Assembly: GCA_937899905.1 (NCBI GenBank)
Contig: CALCCF010000026.1
Coordinates: 1 to 64,000 of the forward strand
Direction of reading: 5' to 3'
Length of the DNA stretch: 64,000 bases
DNA from: an uncultured Phycisphaeraceae bacterium
GTDB lineage: Bacteria; Planctomycetota; Phycisphaerae; Phycisphaerales; UBA1924
Below the pieces are notes generated by a model, which saw only the letters and a list, made by a program, of their open reading frames with translations, had not been told where the DNA came from and ran no database searches. A program made the position numbers and the translations under genes. This document shows positions 1-10,093 of this stretch, piece by piece. Position 1 is the first letter of the stretch, and every line of letters starts with the position of its first letter.

Positions 1-356
<356 letters not shown>

Positions 357-377
357 TCCTCGCGTGAAGGGACACTC

Positions 378-857
378 ATGAAGCGAGCGATCCAGGTCAT
401 CCTGGTGGTGGGGGTCATGGTTGCCGCGGCCGCCGCGCTCGCGTGGGGTGCCGCGGTGTGGTTCCTCGGCCCGTATCTCATCTGGGCGCCCGAGGGCATC
501 CACACGAGTGCGCAGGCACCCGAGGCGGTTGCCGTGGGTGACACCCTCGAACTGACGGTTCGCATCCGCAACGACGGCCCCGAGGATCGCACGCTCGAGG
601 CCATCTCGCTCGAGCTTGGCCTGCTCAAGGGCTTCGCGATCGAGAGCGTCGAGCCGCCGTTCGAAGAGAGCGATCCAGCGACCGATTACCGTGTCTACCG
701 ATTCGACGAGGTGATCCCCGCGGGCGAAGTCACGCCCGTGCGGTTCAATCTCACGGCGATCGAGGCCGGCGTGTACCAGGGCCGAGTCGAGATCCAGTTC
801 GTGGACGAGAGCCGCATCAGCTCGACCACCGCGGCGACGGCTGTACGCAGCCGATAA
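378..857 (+). CDS. Hypothetical membrane-anchored protein with CARDB-like extracellular domain
   Basis: N-terminal TM segment followed by VAVGDTLELTVRIRNDGPEDRTLEAI-type beta repeat. Confidence 0.6.
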   Translation: MKRAIQVILVVGVMVAAAAALAWGAAVWFLGPYLIWAPEGIHTSAQAPEAVAVGDTLELTVRIRNDGPEDRTLEAISLELGLLKGFAIESVEPPFEESDPATDYRVYRFDEVIPAGEVTPVRFNLTAIEAGVYQGRVEIQFVDESRISSTTAATAVRSR

Positions 858-1015
858 GGGCATTCGCCCTTCTCTGGCGGCCGCGAGGGCGGTGGGTCGA
901 TGCTAGAAATACCGTGAAATCCGGGACGCGGCGTGGGAGTCACGCCGGCAGGAAGCACGCCCGCTGACGCGCCTCGCGTCGTTCGGGCGAACAGGTCCAC
1001 CGAGGGAGCGACGCG

Positions 1016-1924
1016 TTGACCCTGTTCCAGAGATTCGTACGAATTCTGACCCACCCGCAGCACGCCGGCGAGCCGATGCCGGCTAAGAAGCCGCGCAGGA
1101 CCAAGCCCGCCGCGGTCGCTCCGGCGCCGATGAAGGTCGCCAAGAAGGCACCGGCGACGACGGTGGAAGCCGAGGACTCGGGTGTGAGCGTGGCCGTCGC
1201 GAGCACACCCAAGATCCCGACAACGCCGCAGCGTCCGGTCGAGATCTTCGCGCCCGATCGCGAGTCGAGCGATGAGCAAGAGCCGACCGAGCCCATCGGT
1301 ACCGGCTCGCTGCTGGACGACCTCGATGACTCGAGCCTGGGCATCGAAGACGCCGAGCCGGTCGCGATCATCGAGTCCAAGCCCATCGACAACGCCCCCG
1401 AGCCCTCGGGGCCAGAACTCGTCGAGGTCTTCGATCTCATCGAGAAGCTTCGCGACCACGTCGACGCCCAGAACGGGCGTTTCGAGCAGGCCATGGGCGT
1501 GCTTGATCAGATCAAGACTTCGGCCGCGGCCCTTCCCGAGATCCGCGAGCGCATCGACACGATGCTGGCGTCGATCGATGAGCTCAAGGCCAATCAGTTC
1601 AAGGGCCACGAGAAGGTCGAGCGGGCCCTGGCTGCCCAGAGCGCCCGGCTGGACACCATCGCCCAGGCCATCGAGCGAGCGACGGAGCGTGAGGAGCGGC
1701 TGGCGACGAGCCTGGTGGAGATCAACCAAACGATCCTCTCGGTCTCGACTACCAACGACCGCTTGGCCAGCGTCATCGACGCCATGCGGCGGCACGAGGC
1801 CGAGCGAGACGCCCGCATCGGCCGGGCCCTGACGGGCGCCCAGCGTTGGCTGGTCGTTCTCACGCTGGTGATGGGTGCCGGGATGGTCGCGACGATCATC
1901 ACGGCCATCCTCGCCAGCGGCTGA
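1016..1924 (+). CDS. Hypothetical coiled-coil protein with C-terminal TM helix
   Basis: Long ORF; charged linker, heptad-like middle, C-terminal hydrophobic segment WLVVLTLVMGAGMVATIITAILASG; start uncertain (TTG). Confidence 0.55.
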   Translation: MTLFQRFVRILTHPQHAGEPMPAKKPRRTKPAAVAPAPMKVAKKAPATTVEAEDSGVSVAVASTPKIPTTPQRPVEIFAPDRESSDEQEPTEPIGTGSLLDDLDDSSLGIEDAEPVAIIESKPIDNAPEPSGPELVEVFDLIEKLRDHVDAQNGRFEQAMGVLDQIKTSAAALPEIRERIDTMLASIDELKANQFKGHEKVERALAAQSARLDTIAQAIERATEREERLATSLVEINQTILSVSTTNDRLASVIDAMRRHEAERDARIGRALTGAQRWLVVLTLVMGAGMVATIITAILASG

Positions 1925-2023
1925 GGCTGATCCCGAGTCGGGGCTCAGGCTGACGCGGCCAAACTCGTATGAGGATTCAGTGTAGATTTGCCCAACGCCC
2001 GGCGATCGGTGTACGGTTGCCCG

Positions 2024-3601
2024 ATGGACACACACACCACCTTCCTCGCTCGGTTCGCTCTGACACTCGCGACCACCGCCGGCCTCGCCACGATCGCCGC
2101 GTGCTCGGAGTCCGAGACCTCGGTCTCGGCCGAGCCGGTCTCGGCGCCCCTGGACCCCGCCTCGACTGAGATCGCCCTGGCGGAGGCCGCCGAGGCGCTC
2201 CAGTCATGGTCGGGTGACCTGACGATCACGATGGACGGCGACGTGAGCGATTGGCCGGACGACATCGCCGCGGTTGCCGATGCCCACTGGCTGTACCTGC
2301 GGTTCTCGCTCGGCAGCCAGACGCAGACGCTCCAGGGCATGCCCACGCCGGTTGCGGTGTGGATTGACGCCGACGGCAACCCCAGCACCGGGCGATCCGT
2401 CGAGGAGCCGAAGGTCGAGGGTGGTCTGGGCGCCGACATCGAGGTCATCTTCTCGCCCCGCGAGCCGGACGCACGCCGGCCTGGGGCGGGCGTGATGTTC
2501 CGCGTCCACACACCCGACGGCAGCACTCGAGATATCAGCCACGAAGACTTGGGCTTCCATTTCACGCCTTCGCACGCCGCGGAGTGGTACGAGATGCGGA
2601 TCGCTCGATCGGTCGCGGCACAACTCGGGATCTCCACCGATGGCCTGGGCACCAGTGGTCGGATCGCGGGCGTGGTCGCGATGTTCGATCGGGACCGTCA
2701 GGTTCGCGCGTGGGCAGACCCGTTCGAGGTCATGGCAACCCAGGCCGCGAGTTGGGAGCCGTCGGACGTCCGCATCCCGGCACGTCCCGACGATGCCCTC
2801 CGCGTGCTGAGCTACAACGTCGAGCATTCGAGCCCGGTGAAGAACCCCGAGCCGTTCGCGCGCGTGATCCGTGTGCTTGATCCCGATGCCATCCTCTTCC
2901 AGGAGTGGGTCGAGGGCGACGCTGAGGCGCTCAAGGCGTGGCTCACGGCGTACGTCGACGACCAGGCCGATTGGCACGTGCTCAAGGGCTCGGCATGGGG
3001 CGTCGCCGTCGCCTCGAAGCACCCGTTGACGGCCCTGACCGACATGGACACGCCCAATCCGATGCGCAGCGATCGCACGCTGCGGTTCATCGGCGCGCTG
3101 GCTGAGACGCCGATGGGGCCGCTGGCCGTTGGTTCGACACACCTCAAGTGTTGCGGCACCAAGGACAGCCGCGAGGACCGCCAGCGCGTCGCTGAGGCGT
3201 CGCTAATTGCGAGCATGCTGACCGAGGCGCTGGGCCAGTCGCCGGGCGCTGAAGCGGTGTCAGTCGTCGTCGGCGGCGACCTGAATCTTGTTGGTTCGCG
3301 GCCTCCGCTCGAGGCGATCGGCGCTGGTGTCGACCTCGACGCCTCGTCGCTCACCGTCGCCGAGGCGATGCTGCTCGGTGACAATGCGATGTATACCTGG
3401 TACGACGCCGGCAACACGTACACGCCGGGCCGGCTCGACTATCTGCTCTACAGCGATTCGGTCGCCGAGGCGGCCAACAGTTTCGTGCTCGACACCAGCA
3501 AGCTCAGCGAGGCGGCTCTCGCGCGCTTGGGCCTCGATGCAACGGACACCGCCGCGAGCGACCATTTGCCGGTGGTGCTCGACGTGAAGCCGCTGAGGTA
3601 G
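2024..3601 (+). CDS. Endonuclease/exonuclease/phosphatase family lipoprotein
   Basis: Signal/lipobox TIAACSE; LRVLSYNVEHSS...ILFQEW...STHLKC...GGDLNL...SDHLPVV EEP-superfamily motifs. Confidence 0.8.
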   Translation: MDTHTTFLARFALTLATTAGLATIAACSESETSVSAEPVSAPLDPASTEIALAEAAEALQSWSGDLTITMDGDVSDWPDDIAAVADAHWLYLRFSLGSQTQTLQGMPTPVAVWIDADGNPSTGRSVEEPKVEGGLGADIEVIFSPREPDARRPGAGVMFRVHTPDGSTRDISHEDLGFHFTPSHAAEWYEMRIARSVAAQLGISTDGLGTSGRIAGVVAMFDRDRQVRAWADPFEVMATQAASWEPSDVRIPARPDDALRVLSYNVEHSSPVKNPEPFARVIRVLDPDAILFQEWVEGDAEALKAWLTAYVDDQADWHVLKGSAWGVAVASKHPLTALTDMDTPNPMRSDRTLRFIGALAETPMGPLAVGSTHLKCCGTKDSREDRQRVAEASLIASMLTEALGQSPGAEAVSVVVGGDLNLVGSRPPLEAIGAGVDLDASSLTVAEAMLLGDNAMYTWYDAGNTYTPGRLDYLLYSDSVAEAANSFVLDTSKLSEAALARLGLDATDTAASDHLPVVLDVKPLR

Positions 3602-3617
3602 ATCCACATCTGGGCGG

Positions 3618-4373
3618 CTACGCACCCGCCGAGTCGTTGTGGACCGACTCGATAAGGCGCAGCTCGCCATCGGTGGTGCGTTCGATGAGGCCGATCTCGT
3701 GCAGGGCTTCGAGGGCTGCAAGCTGCTCGGCCCGCTTCTTGCTCTGCGCCCACTTGGCGGGGTACTGGCAGCCGTCGATCTCGACGGCGATCTTGAAGCT
3801 CTTGGCGTGGTCGGGGCCTTCCTCGTCGAGCACGCGGTACTGCGGCGTTGCGCCCAGGTTCTGCTGGGCGTGCTGCTGGAGCACGCTCTTGAAGTTCTCC
3901 TGGTGGCCCAGGCGCGCAGCCTTCTGGATGCACGAGTCGAGCTTGGGCACAAGGAACGTACGAACGGCATCGAGCCCGCCGTCCAGATAGATCGCTGCGA
4001 TGATCGCCTCGAGCGCGGCCGCTGAGAGCGATCGCGGCAGCGGCGCCCCGCCGCGCATGCCCTTGCCGAGGAGCAGGAGATCGAGCAGGCCCATCGCGTC
4101 GGCGATGTCCGCGCACGTGCGCCGCGAGACGGCGGTCGACTTGATCTTGGTCATCTCGCCTTCAAGCAGGTTTGGGAAGAGCGTGAAAATCCGCTCGCTG
4201 GCGATAAGCCCCAATACGGAGTCGCCCAAGAACTCCAGCCGCTCGTTGGAATCCACGCGGGCATCGGAGATCGACGCGTGCGTCAAGGCTTTCACCAGCA
4301 GACTGGTGTCGTTGAACGTGTGCCCAATGGCACGCTCAGCGGTCTCGATGCAGAGTTCACCAGAATCGTGCAT
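3618..4373 (-). CDS. rnc: Ribonuclease III
   Basis: NERLEFLGDSVLGLIASE signature; C-terminal dsRBD FKSVLQQHAQQNLGATPQYRVLDEEGPDHAKSF. Confidence 0.92.
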   Translation of the reverse strand: MHDSGELCIETAERAIGHTFNDTSLLVKALTHASISDARVDSNERLEFLGDSVLGLIASERIFTLFPNLLEGEMTKIKSTAVSRRTCADIADAMGLLDLLLLGKGMRGGAPLPRSLSAAALEAIIAAIYLDGGLDAVRTFLVPKLDSCIQKAARLGHQENFKSVLQQHAQQNLGATPQYRVLDEEGPDHAKSFKIAVEIDGCQYPAKWAQSKKRAEQLAALEALHEIGLIERTTDGELRLIESVHNDSAGA

Positions 4374-4574
4374 AAACAACCTCGGCAAGATGGGCGTCGG
4401 CAACGGAGTCCGCCCATCAGAACAACAGCCAAGGGATTCCGGCATCCGACAGTCGATCAATGCGTCGCATCGTCGACGGCTGTATGCTGTAACCCGCTTT
4501 ACACCTTTCTACACGATCTTCGGCCAAACCACAAGTGAATTCCAATTCTCGAAGCACGGGAATCACCAGACCGC

Positions 4575-4603
4575 TTGGCGGATGGAGCCAGCGGGCCTAT
4601 ACT
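4575..4603 (+). promoter_or_regulatory. Predicted sigma-70-type promoter of rpmH (TTGGCG-17-TATACT)
   Basis: -35-like TTGGCG at 4575-4580, 17 nt spacer, TATACT at 4598-4603, 45 nt upstream of rpmH ATG. Confidence 0.55.
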
Positions 4604-4647
4604 CCCCACCGCACGCAATTGACTAGGGATTTCCCGAGGCTTCTTCC

Positions 4648-4785
4648 ATGCACTATCCACGCCGATTGAGCAAGATCTCCCGGGCCCGCAAGATGGGCTT
4701 CCGTGCCCGCATGCGTACCAAGGGTGGCCGCAAGATGATCAACCGCCGCCGCCGTATCGGCCGCTCGCTCAACTTCAAGAAGTAG
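4648..4785 (+). CDS. rpmH: 50S ribosomal protein L34
   Basis: 45 aa ORF MHYPRRLSKISRARKMGFRARMRTKGGRKMINRRRRIGRSLNFKK matches L34 GFRARM.T..GR....RR..GR pattern; not in supplied ORF track (too short). Confidence 0.9.
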   Translation: MHYPRRLSKISRARKMGFRARMRTKGGRKMINRRRRIGRSLNFKK

Positions 4786-4810
4786 TGACCGCTGGTACAT
4801 CGGAATCGTC

Positions 4811-4840
4811 GAAGCCCCGGACCTCCCGGGGCTTCTTTGT
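4811..4840 (+). terminator. Rho-independent-like terminator after rpmH
   Basis: Perfect 10-bp stem gaagccccgg/ccggggcttc, 5-nt loop, followed by tttgt. Confidence 0.65.
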
Positions 4841-4853
4841 GCGCGGTTCGCGA

Positions 4854-6572
4854 TCAGGGCAGGGCGCGATCGAGGTCTCGACGCAGACGCTCGGCCTCGC
4901 GGTCGCGACCGGCATCGAGCAGCATCTGCTCATACTCCTTGCCTACGACCATGAAGGCGCTCGCCCTTGCGACGGCTTCCTGTGACGTCCGTGGCGCGCG
5001 CAGGCGGCGATGCGTCCGGCCGTAGAGATCGAAGAGCTCGCCCTCACGACCGTCCTGCAGGAGGATCGACCGCAGGCGTGCGAGCGCGTCAAGTGCCAGG
5101 GGCGAACCGTCGGCATGGCGGTTGAGCATTTCGGCGAAGGTCGTCTCAGCGGCGTCGCGATCGCCGCGATCAAGGGCGGCATCTCCGATGGCCAAGTGCA
5201 CGGCCGCGGCTCGCTCTGGGTCTCGACGGCTCGTGAGCGCCATCCACTCGAGCATCGCGTCGCGATTGCTCCCCATCGCATCGATTTGTTCGAGAGCCAA
5301 GAGTGTGCCGAACTCCGGCGAGATCCGGTCGGCTTGCTCCAGCAGGTTGGCGAGGACGCGTTGCGGCCCATCCGGCTCGGCCGCCGCGGCCTCGAGCTCG
5401 AGTTCCAGGGTGCGACGCCAGAGCTTGGCGAAGCCCACCGTGCGCTCGCGTGCTGCCTTGAGCATCGCAAGGCGAGCAACCGGCGGCGCATGCTCCGCCG
5501 CCCGGAGCAGGGCCCACGCCTCGCGCGTCGCATCGATGCCAGCGCTCGCGAGATCGGCGGAGACCATGAGCTCGGCGAGCAACATCGGGTCGCCGGTCAC
5601 CGGGTGTGCCGTCGTGCCCATCGCCACCCCTGGATGGTCGGGAATGGCGTCGAGGTTCCATTTGAATTGGCGGCGATTGCTATCAAGGAAGATCGGGGCC
5701 TGGAAGTTGCGCACTCCGAGATGGCCCGTGGCGATGGAAACCGGCCAACCGAAAGCCTGGCCGAGCTGCTCGGCGTAGAACGAACGCAGGGGACCGGTGC
5801 CGCCGGACTCTGCGATGCGCGGGAGCGTGAAGTCGTCTGGGGTGGGCGCTGCCTCGCCAGACAGCAGCGTCGGCTGCACGTACGCGACGCGCTCGTAGTG
5901 CTCCAGCGGCGTGATTGCGCGTTGGTCCTGGATGGCCTCCCGGATGCCCTCGCCGGTCAGGGCGAAGTCGGTAAGGTGCACGAGCAACTCCGCTGGTAAT
6001 TCGTCCAACCGGTGCGCCGTCACGCGGCGATCCTCGTCGGCGAACACCAGAGCGTCGAACACGTTCAACGCCGATGGCTGGACGCTGCCGAGCCCCGGAA
6101 ACGAGTGTGGGCGGTCGAGCACAGCGCATGCCGCGGCCGCGAGTTGGGCGTAGGCCTGCATCGCCTCTGGGCTGCCGATGGCGATGGACTGGGCTTCTTC
6201 GGCCAGCCTGGCTCCATCGTTCGAATCGGTAACGACTCGCGCTAGAGCACCCATGAACTCCGGCTGATCGATCCACAACTCGCTGAGCGTGGCTTGGGCC
6301 GAGGGAGGCATGCCCGCGACCATCTCGATGATGGCATGGTGCTCGATGGCTTGCACGAGCGCGGCACGATCGCCCGTGGGCCAGGCCGCGATCTGTGCGT
6401 CGCGGTCCTTCTCTGCCGCGGTGAGCGCCGCTTGCGGGTCGTCGCGGAGCACTTCTGCCGCGATCCCAATTGGCCCGGGCGTTGCCGGCGCCGAAGTCTG
6501 CTCCTGGGCAGGACTCGCGAGGAGCACGCCGGCCGAGGCCAGCACGAGAGCGGCGGCGGTACGAATGTTCAT
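4854..6572 (-). CDS. Hypothetical secreted protein with TPR-like C-terminal region
   Basis: Signal peptide MNIRTAAALVLASAGVLLASPAQ; long ORF with alanine-rich helical repeats. Confidence 0.6.
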   Translation of the reverse strand: MNIRTAAALVLASAGVLLASPAQEQTSAPATPGPIGIAAEVLRDDPQAALTAAEKDRDAQIAAWPTGDRAALVQAIEHHAIIEMVAGMPPSAQATLSELWIDQPEFMGALARVVTDSNDGARLAEEAQSIAIGSPEAMQAYAQLAAAACAVLDRPHSFPGLGSVQPSALNVFDALVFADEDRRVTAHRLDELPAELLVHLTDFALTGEGIREAIQDQRAITPLEHYERVAYVQPTLLSGEAAPTPDDFTLPRIAESGGTGPLRSFYAEQLGQAFGWPVSIATGHLGVRNFQAPIFLDSNRRQFKWNLDAIPDHPGVAMGTTAHPVTGDPMLLAELMVSADLASAGIDATREAWALLRAAEHAPPVARLAMLKAARERTVGFAKLWRRTLELELEAAAAEPDGPQRVLANLLEQADRISPEFGTLLALEQIDAMGSNRDAMLEWMALTSRRDPERAAAVHLAIGDAALDRGDRDAAETTFAEMLNRHADGSPLALDALARLRSILLQDGREGELFDLYGRTHRRLRAPRTSQEAVARASAFMVVGKEYEQMLLDAGRDREAERLRRDLDRALP

Positions 6573-6635
6573 CGGGGGATTGTTCCACCCCCGAGCGGGG
6601 AAGTCGGCCGTCAGACGATGCTGGGTTGCTGCTCG

Positions 6636-7205
6636 CTAGACGCCGACGCGCACGCCCACGGGCTGGGGCGTGTTTTGGTGGGTTGGCTGCACGGCGATGC
6701 CAAGCGGGATGCGGCGGCCGTCGGGGCCCTTGGGCGGGATGCCGTCCTCGTCGATGATCCGCTGGATGGCCATGATGCCCTCGAGCAGCATCTCCGGTCG
6801 CGGCGGGCAGCCAGGGATGTACACGTCCACGGGGATGAACTGGTCGATGCCCTGCACGGTGGCGTAGGTGTCGAACACGCCGCCTGTCGAGGCGCACGCG
6901 CCCATGGAGATGACCCACTTGGGCTCGGCCACCTGCTGGTAGATGCGCTGCAGCACGGGCATCATCTTGATGCCGATGCGGCCTGCGACGATGACCAGAT
7001 CGCTCTGGCGGGGGCTGAAGCTCATGCGCTCCATGCCGAACCGCGCGAGGTCGTAGCGGCTCGACGCGGTGGCCATCAACTCGATACCGCAGCACGCGGT
7101 GGCGAATGGAATCGGCCAGATGCTGCTGCGCCGTGCCCAGTTGATGACGCGCTGCAACTGGGTGGTCAGGATGGCGTCGGTCGGTAGTGCGGCTTCGATG
7201 CCCAT
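6636..7205 (-). CDS. nuoB: NADH-quinone oxidoreductase subunit B
   Basis: FATACCGIELMATASSRYDLARFGMERMSFSPRQSDLVIVAGRIGIKMMP...SMGACASTGG...VDVYIPGCPPRPEML. Confidence 0.93.
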   Translation of the reverse strand: MGIEAALPTDAILTTQLQRVINWARRSSIWPIPFATACCGIELMATASSRYDLARFGMERMSFSPRQSDLVIVAGRIGIKMMPVLQRIYQQVAEPKWVISMGACASTGGVFDTYATVQGIDQFIPVDVYIPGCPPRPEMLLEGIMAIQRIIDEDGIPPKGPDGRRIPLGIAVQPTHQNTPQPVGVRVGV

Positions 7206-7266
7206 GGCTTCTCCGTGGAGCGGGTCGATCTTCCCGAGAACATCGACATTTTAGACCGATTCGTCC

Positions 7267-7539
7267 CTAGCGATCACGGGCTGGGCGGACGTCCCTAGTT
7301 TCTCGGCGGGTTTCCGTGGTGATGAAGTCTAAGGGCTCGCGCTCGTACTCGCTGCGGAGCTTCGTGCTATCGGCCCCTAGCCCGCGGGCATCCACGACCC
7401 GCCGGTAACACCCGGACATGGGCAGGACGGCACCGACGATCAACGCAAACGCCGTGATCCCGGTCAGGACGTGCCGGCTTCGGGGTGTCCGCCAGCCGGC
7501 TTGGGGCCGGATTGGGTGCTCGTCTTGGTCTCTGGGCAT
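7267..7539 (-). CDS. Small hypothetical lipoprotein-like protein
   Basis: TM/lipobox-like GITAFALIVGAVLPMSGCYRR; overlaps the 3' end of the upstream gene. Confidence 0.4.
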   Translation of the reverse strand: MPRDQDEHPIRPQAGWRTPRSRHVLTGITAFALIVGAVLPMSGCYRRVVDARGLGADSTKLRSEYEREPLDFITTETRRETRDVRPARDR

Positions 7540-9077
7540 GGTGCGTCCTTTGTGGCCTCGGCTGCTCCGGCGTCGGGCTCGGGGCTTTCGGTCAGGCGGG
7601 ATTGTAGTGTCGCCTTGCCAAGAGCTTGCACCGTGGCCTCAGACAGCTCTGCCGACGCCGAGCCAGGCGGCGTGGCCAGCCGGGCGGCCGCGGCGATATC
7701 GGCGAGTTGGATCTTGTCGGCGGGCCTTGACAGCGTGAACCCGCCGCCGTTCTCGATCTGCCGCACAAAGCCGGCCTGCTCCAGGCTGTCGATGATGCGA
7801 GAGGTCTGGTCGCTCGCCAGGGCGAGTTCGTTGGCGACATCGGATGTCCGGGCGGAGAGGCCATCGCCGAAGCGGCGCGCGATCGCGGCTGCCGCATCGA
7901 TCATGACACCGGGACCCGCGAGGACGAGCGACTGCTCGTCGTTGTCCTGCTGGGGCACGCCGTCCTCGAGCATCTGCACGCCGTACGCGACCTGCAGGCC
8001 GAAGAGCACGATGAGCCATGTCAAGAACACCCACAGCATGAACAGCGGGATGAGCGCGAGCGAGCCGTAGAGCGCCGCGTACGTCGAGTTTGTCGAGATC
8101 CCGATGTATTGCGTGAAGCCCCACTTGGCGGCTTCCCATGCGATGGCAGCAACGGTGGCACCTGCAAGGACCGGACGCAGCCGAAGTCGGCGGTTGGGCA
8201 GGATCATGTACGCCAGCGAGAGCAGGCCCGAACTGATCGCCACGGTGACGATAAAGCCGACGGCACCGACGATGAAGCGCCCGAGCGCGTCGCCCTCGCC
8301 GGCCATCGCGCGCACCCACTCCCTGAACTGCACGCTCACGAGGAACGTCAGCGCGATCAGGATCGCGCCCAGTGTCATGAGCGTCCAGTACTGCGTGATA
8401 CGCCGAACCCAGCTCCTTCCACGCTGCGCGCGGCAGACCTGGTTGAAGCAGCGCTCGATCTCGATGATCATCGCCAACGCGGCGTAGATCAGCAGCAGCC
8501 CGCCGATGAGCCCGATGGCGTCGAAGCGGATCGTGCCGAACTCACGGACGATCCTGTCGACGGTGGCCTCAAGACTGGGGACTAGGGCTTCAGCCGATTC
8601 CTCACTCTGGGATTCGGTGGGGTCGGCACCCTCGGTTTCGTCCGAAACAAGGGGCGTCTGCCCGACGACGGCGGGTATCGGCACGAACGCCAGCGACGAA
8701 CCAGTCGCTGGCGACAGGGCCCTGGGCTCGAGCATCGCGAAGAAGTTGTCTGCTGCAGACCGCTGCGCGGTTCCGAGTGCCGATGGCTCGCCCGTCGCGT
8801 CCTGGATCTCCGCCTCGATCACTTCGGCGACGCCCGTAAATCGGATCGCTTGCTCGACGAGCCGCTTGAGGTCGTCGTCACCCACAAACATCCGCACGAT
8901 GACGAGCGCGACGATGCTGATGGGCAGCAGCCCAAACAGCGTGCGATAGGCGAGTGCGGCGGCCATCTGCGGCAGGCGGCTCTGGAGCATGCCGCGCAGG
9001 GCCATCCGGCTCACGTAGGTCGCCCGCGCCATCTCCTGGGCGTCGGGCAGCCGGAGCCAATCGGGCGTGCGTGACAT
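7464..9077 (-). CDS. YihY/virulence factor BrkB family membrane protein with C-terminal wHTH-like region
   Basis: AAALAYRTLFGLLPISIVALVIV, multiple TM helices, C-terminal DVANELALASDQTSRIIDSLEQAGFVRQIENGGGFTLSR. Confidence 0.8.
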   Translation of the reverse strand: MSRTPDWLRLPDAQEMARATYVSRMALRGMLQSRLPQMAAALAYRTLFGLLPISIVALVIVRMFVGDDDLKRLVEQAIRFTGVAEVIEAEIQDATGEPSALGTAQRSAADNFFAMLEPRALSPATGSSLAFVPIPAVVGQTPLVSDETEGADPTESQSEESAEALVPSLEATVDRIVREFGTIRFDAIGLIGGLLLIYAALAMIIEIERCFNQVCRAQRGRSWVRRITQYWTLMTLGAILIALTFLVSVQFREWVRAMAGEGDALGRFIVGAVGFIVTVAISSGLLSLAYMILPNRRLRLRPVLAGATVAAIAWEAAKWGFTQYIGISTNSTYAALYGSLALIPLFMLWVFLTWLIVLFGLQVAYGVQMLEDGVPQQDNDEQSLVLAGPGVMIDAAAAIARRFGDGLSARTSDVANELALASDQTSRIIDSLEQAGFVRQIENGGGFTLSRPADKIQLADIAAAARLATPPGSASAELSEATVQALGKATLQSRLTESPEPDAGAAEATKDAPCPETKTSTQSGPKPAGGHPEAGTS

Positions 9078-9080
9078 AAG

Positions 9081-9980
9081 CTAGCGGCGCTCCTGGGACC
9101 GTCGATTCGAGGGCCGACGCTTGGAACGCCCGCCCTTGCCAGCATCGATCAGCCCGACGGCGATCTTGAGATCACGCAGCTCGCTCGGGCGGATGTCGCG
9201 CCAGTGCCCGCGTCGCAGGGTGCCCAGTCGCACGGGGCCGATGCCGACACGCTCGAGCTTGCGCACGGGGCAGCCCACGCGGGCGAGCACGCGGCGGACC
9301 TCGCGGTTGCGACCCTCGGTCAGCGTGATCTCCAGGTGGGCCCGATCGCGCAGCTGCTTGAGCACGGTGACCTCGACGCCCTGGGTTCGCTTGGCGCCGC
9401 TGGTCCGGCCCTTAGTGCGGTGGGCGAGCACGACGCCGCGCTCGAGTTCGGCGAGGCGGTCGTCGTCCATCACGCCGCTCACGATGGCGCGATAGGTCTT
9501 GGGCACTTCGTAGCGAGGGTGCGCGAGCCGGTTGGCCAGCTCGCCGTCGTTGGTCACGATGAGCAGGCCCGTCGTGTCGTAATCGAGCCGGCCGACGGGG
9601 AAGAGCCTCGGCGCCATCGGGTGCTGGACGAGGTCCATCACCGTTCGCCGGTCCATCCCTGGCTCGTCGGCGGCCGTGGTCAGCGTGGCCGTGGGCTTGT
9701 TGAATATGACCGTGACCGTCTGCTCGGGTCGGCGGATACGTTGGCCGTTCACGCGGATGTCGTCGCGAGAGGGGTGGGCGAAGGCGGGCAGGTCTGTCAC
9801 GATCTGCCCGTTGACCTCGACCGACCCGTCGCGGATCAGCTGCTCGCAGGCCCGCCGGCTGGCGACCCCGGCGTCGGCAAGGACCCGTTGGAGGCGTTCG
9901 TGGCCCGCGGGAGCGGCGTTCTGGGGCTGGGAGGCTGGCACGGGGGATGGTATTCGCCCGATCAGCACGCCTCGGTCCAC
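9081..9980 (-). CDS. rluB: RluB-type pseudouridine synthase
   Basis: S4 domain RLQRVLADAGVASRRACEQLI; catalytic PVGRLDYDTTGLLIVTNDGELANRLAHPRYEVPKTYRA. Confidence 0.88.
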   Translation of the reverse strand: MDRGVLIGRIPSPVPASQPQNAAPAGHERLQRVLADAGVASRRACEQLIRDGSVEVNGQIVTDLPAFAHPSRDDIRVNGQRIRRPEQTVTVIFNKPTATLTTAADEPGMDRRTVMDLVQHPMAPRLFPVGRLDYDTTGLLIVTNDGELANRLAHPRYEVPKTYRAIVSGVMDDDRLAELERGVVLAHRTKGRTSGAKRTQGVEVTVLKQLRDRAHLEITLTEGRNREVRRVLARVGCPVRKLERVGIGPVRLGTLRRGHWRDIRPSELRDLKIAVGLIDAGKGGRSKRRPSNRRSQERR

Positions 9981-9992
9981 CCCCGCCCGCGA

Positions 9993-10039
9993 TTGCCAGA
10001 GCCAAAGGTCCCGCTAATATCGTTGAGATCCGGTCTCAA
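9993..10039 (+). promoter_or_regulatory. Predicted promoter (TTGCCA-16-TAATAT) with overlapping operator-like palindrome TTGAGAtccggTCTCAA
   Basis: TTGCCA 9993-9998, TAATAT 10015-10020, inverted repeat 10023-10039 just downstream of -10. Confidence 0.55.
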
Positions 10040-10093
10040 TTGGGGGCGTTCGTCGCAGATGCATCGCCGACCCGGAGATCCAGGGAGAACACG

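Noticed and set aside
695-2035. 446-aa minus-strand ORF
   Set aside because: Antisense to coherent plus-strand genes; low-quality composition.
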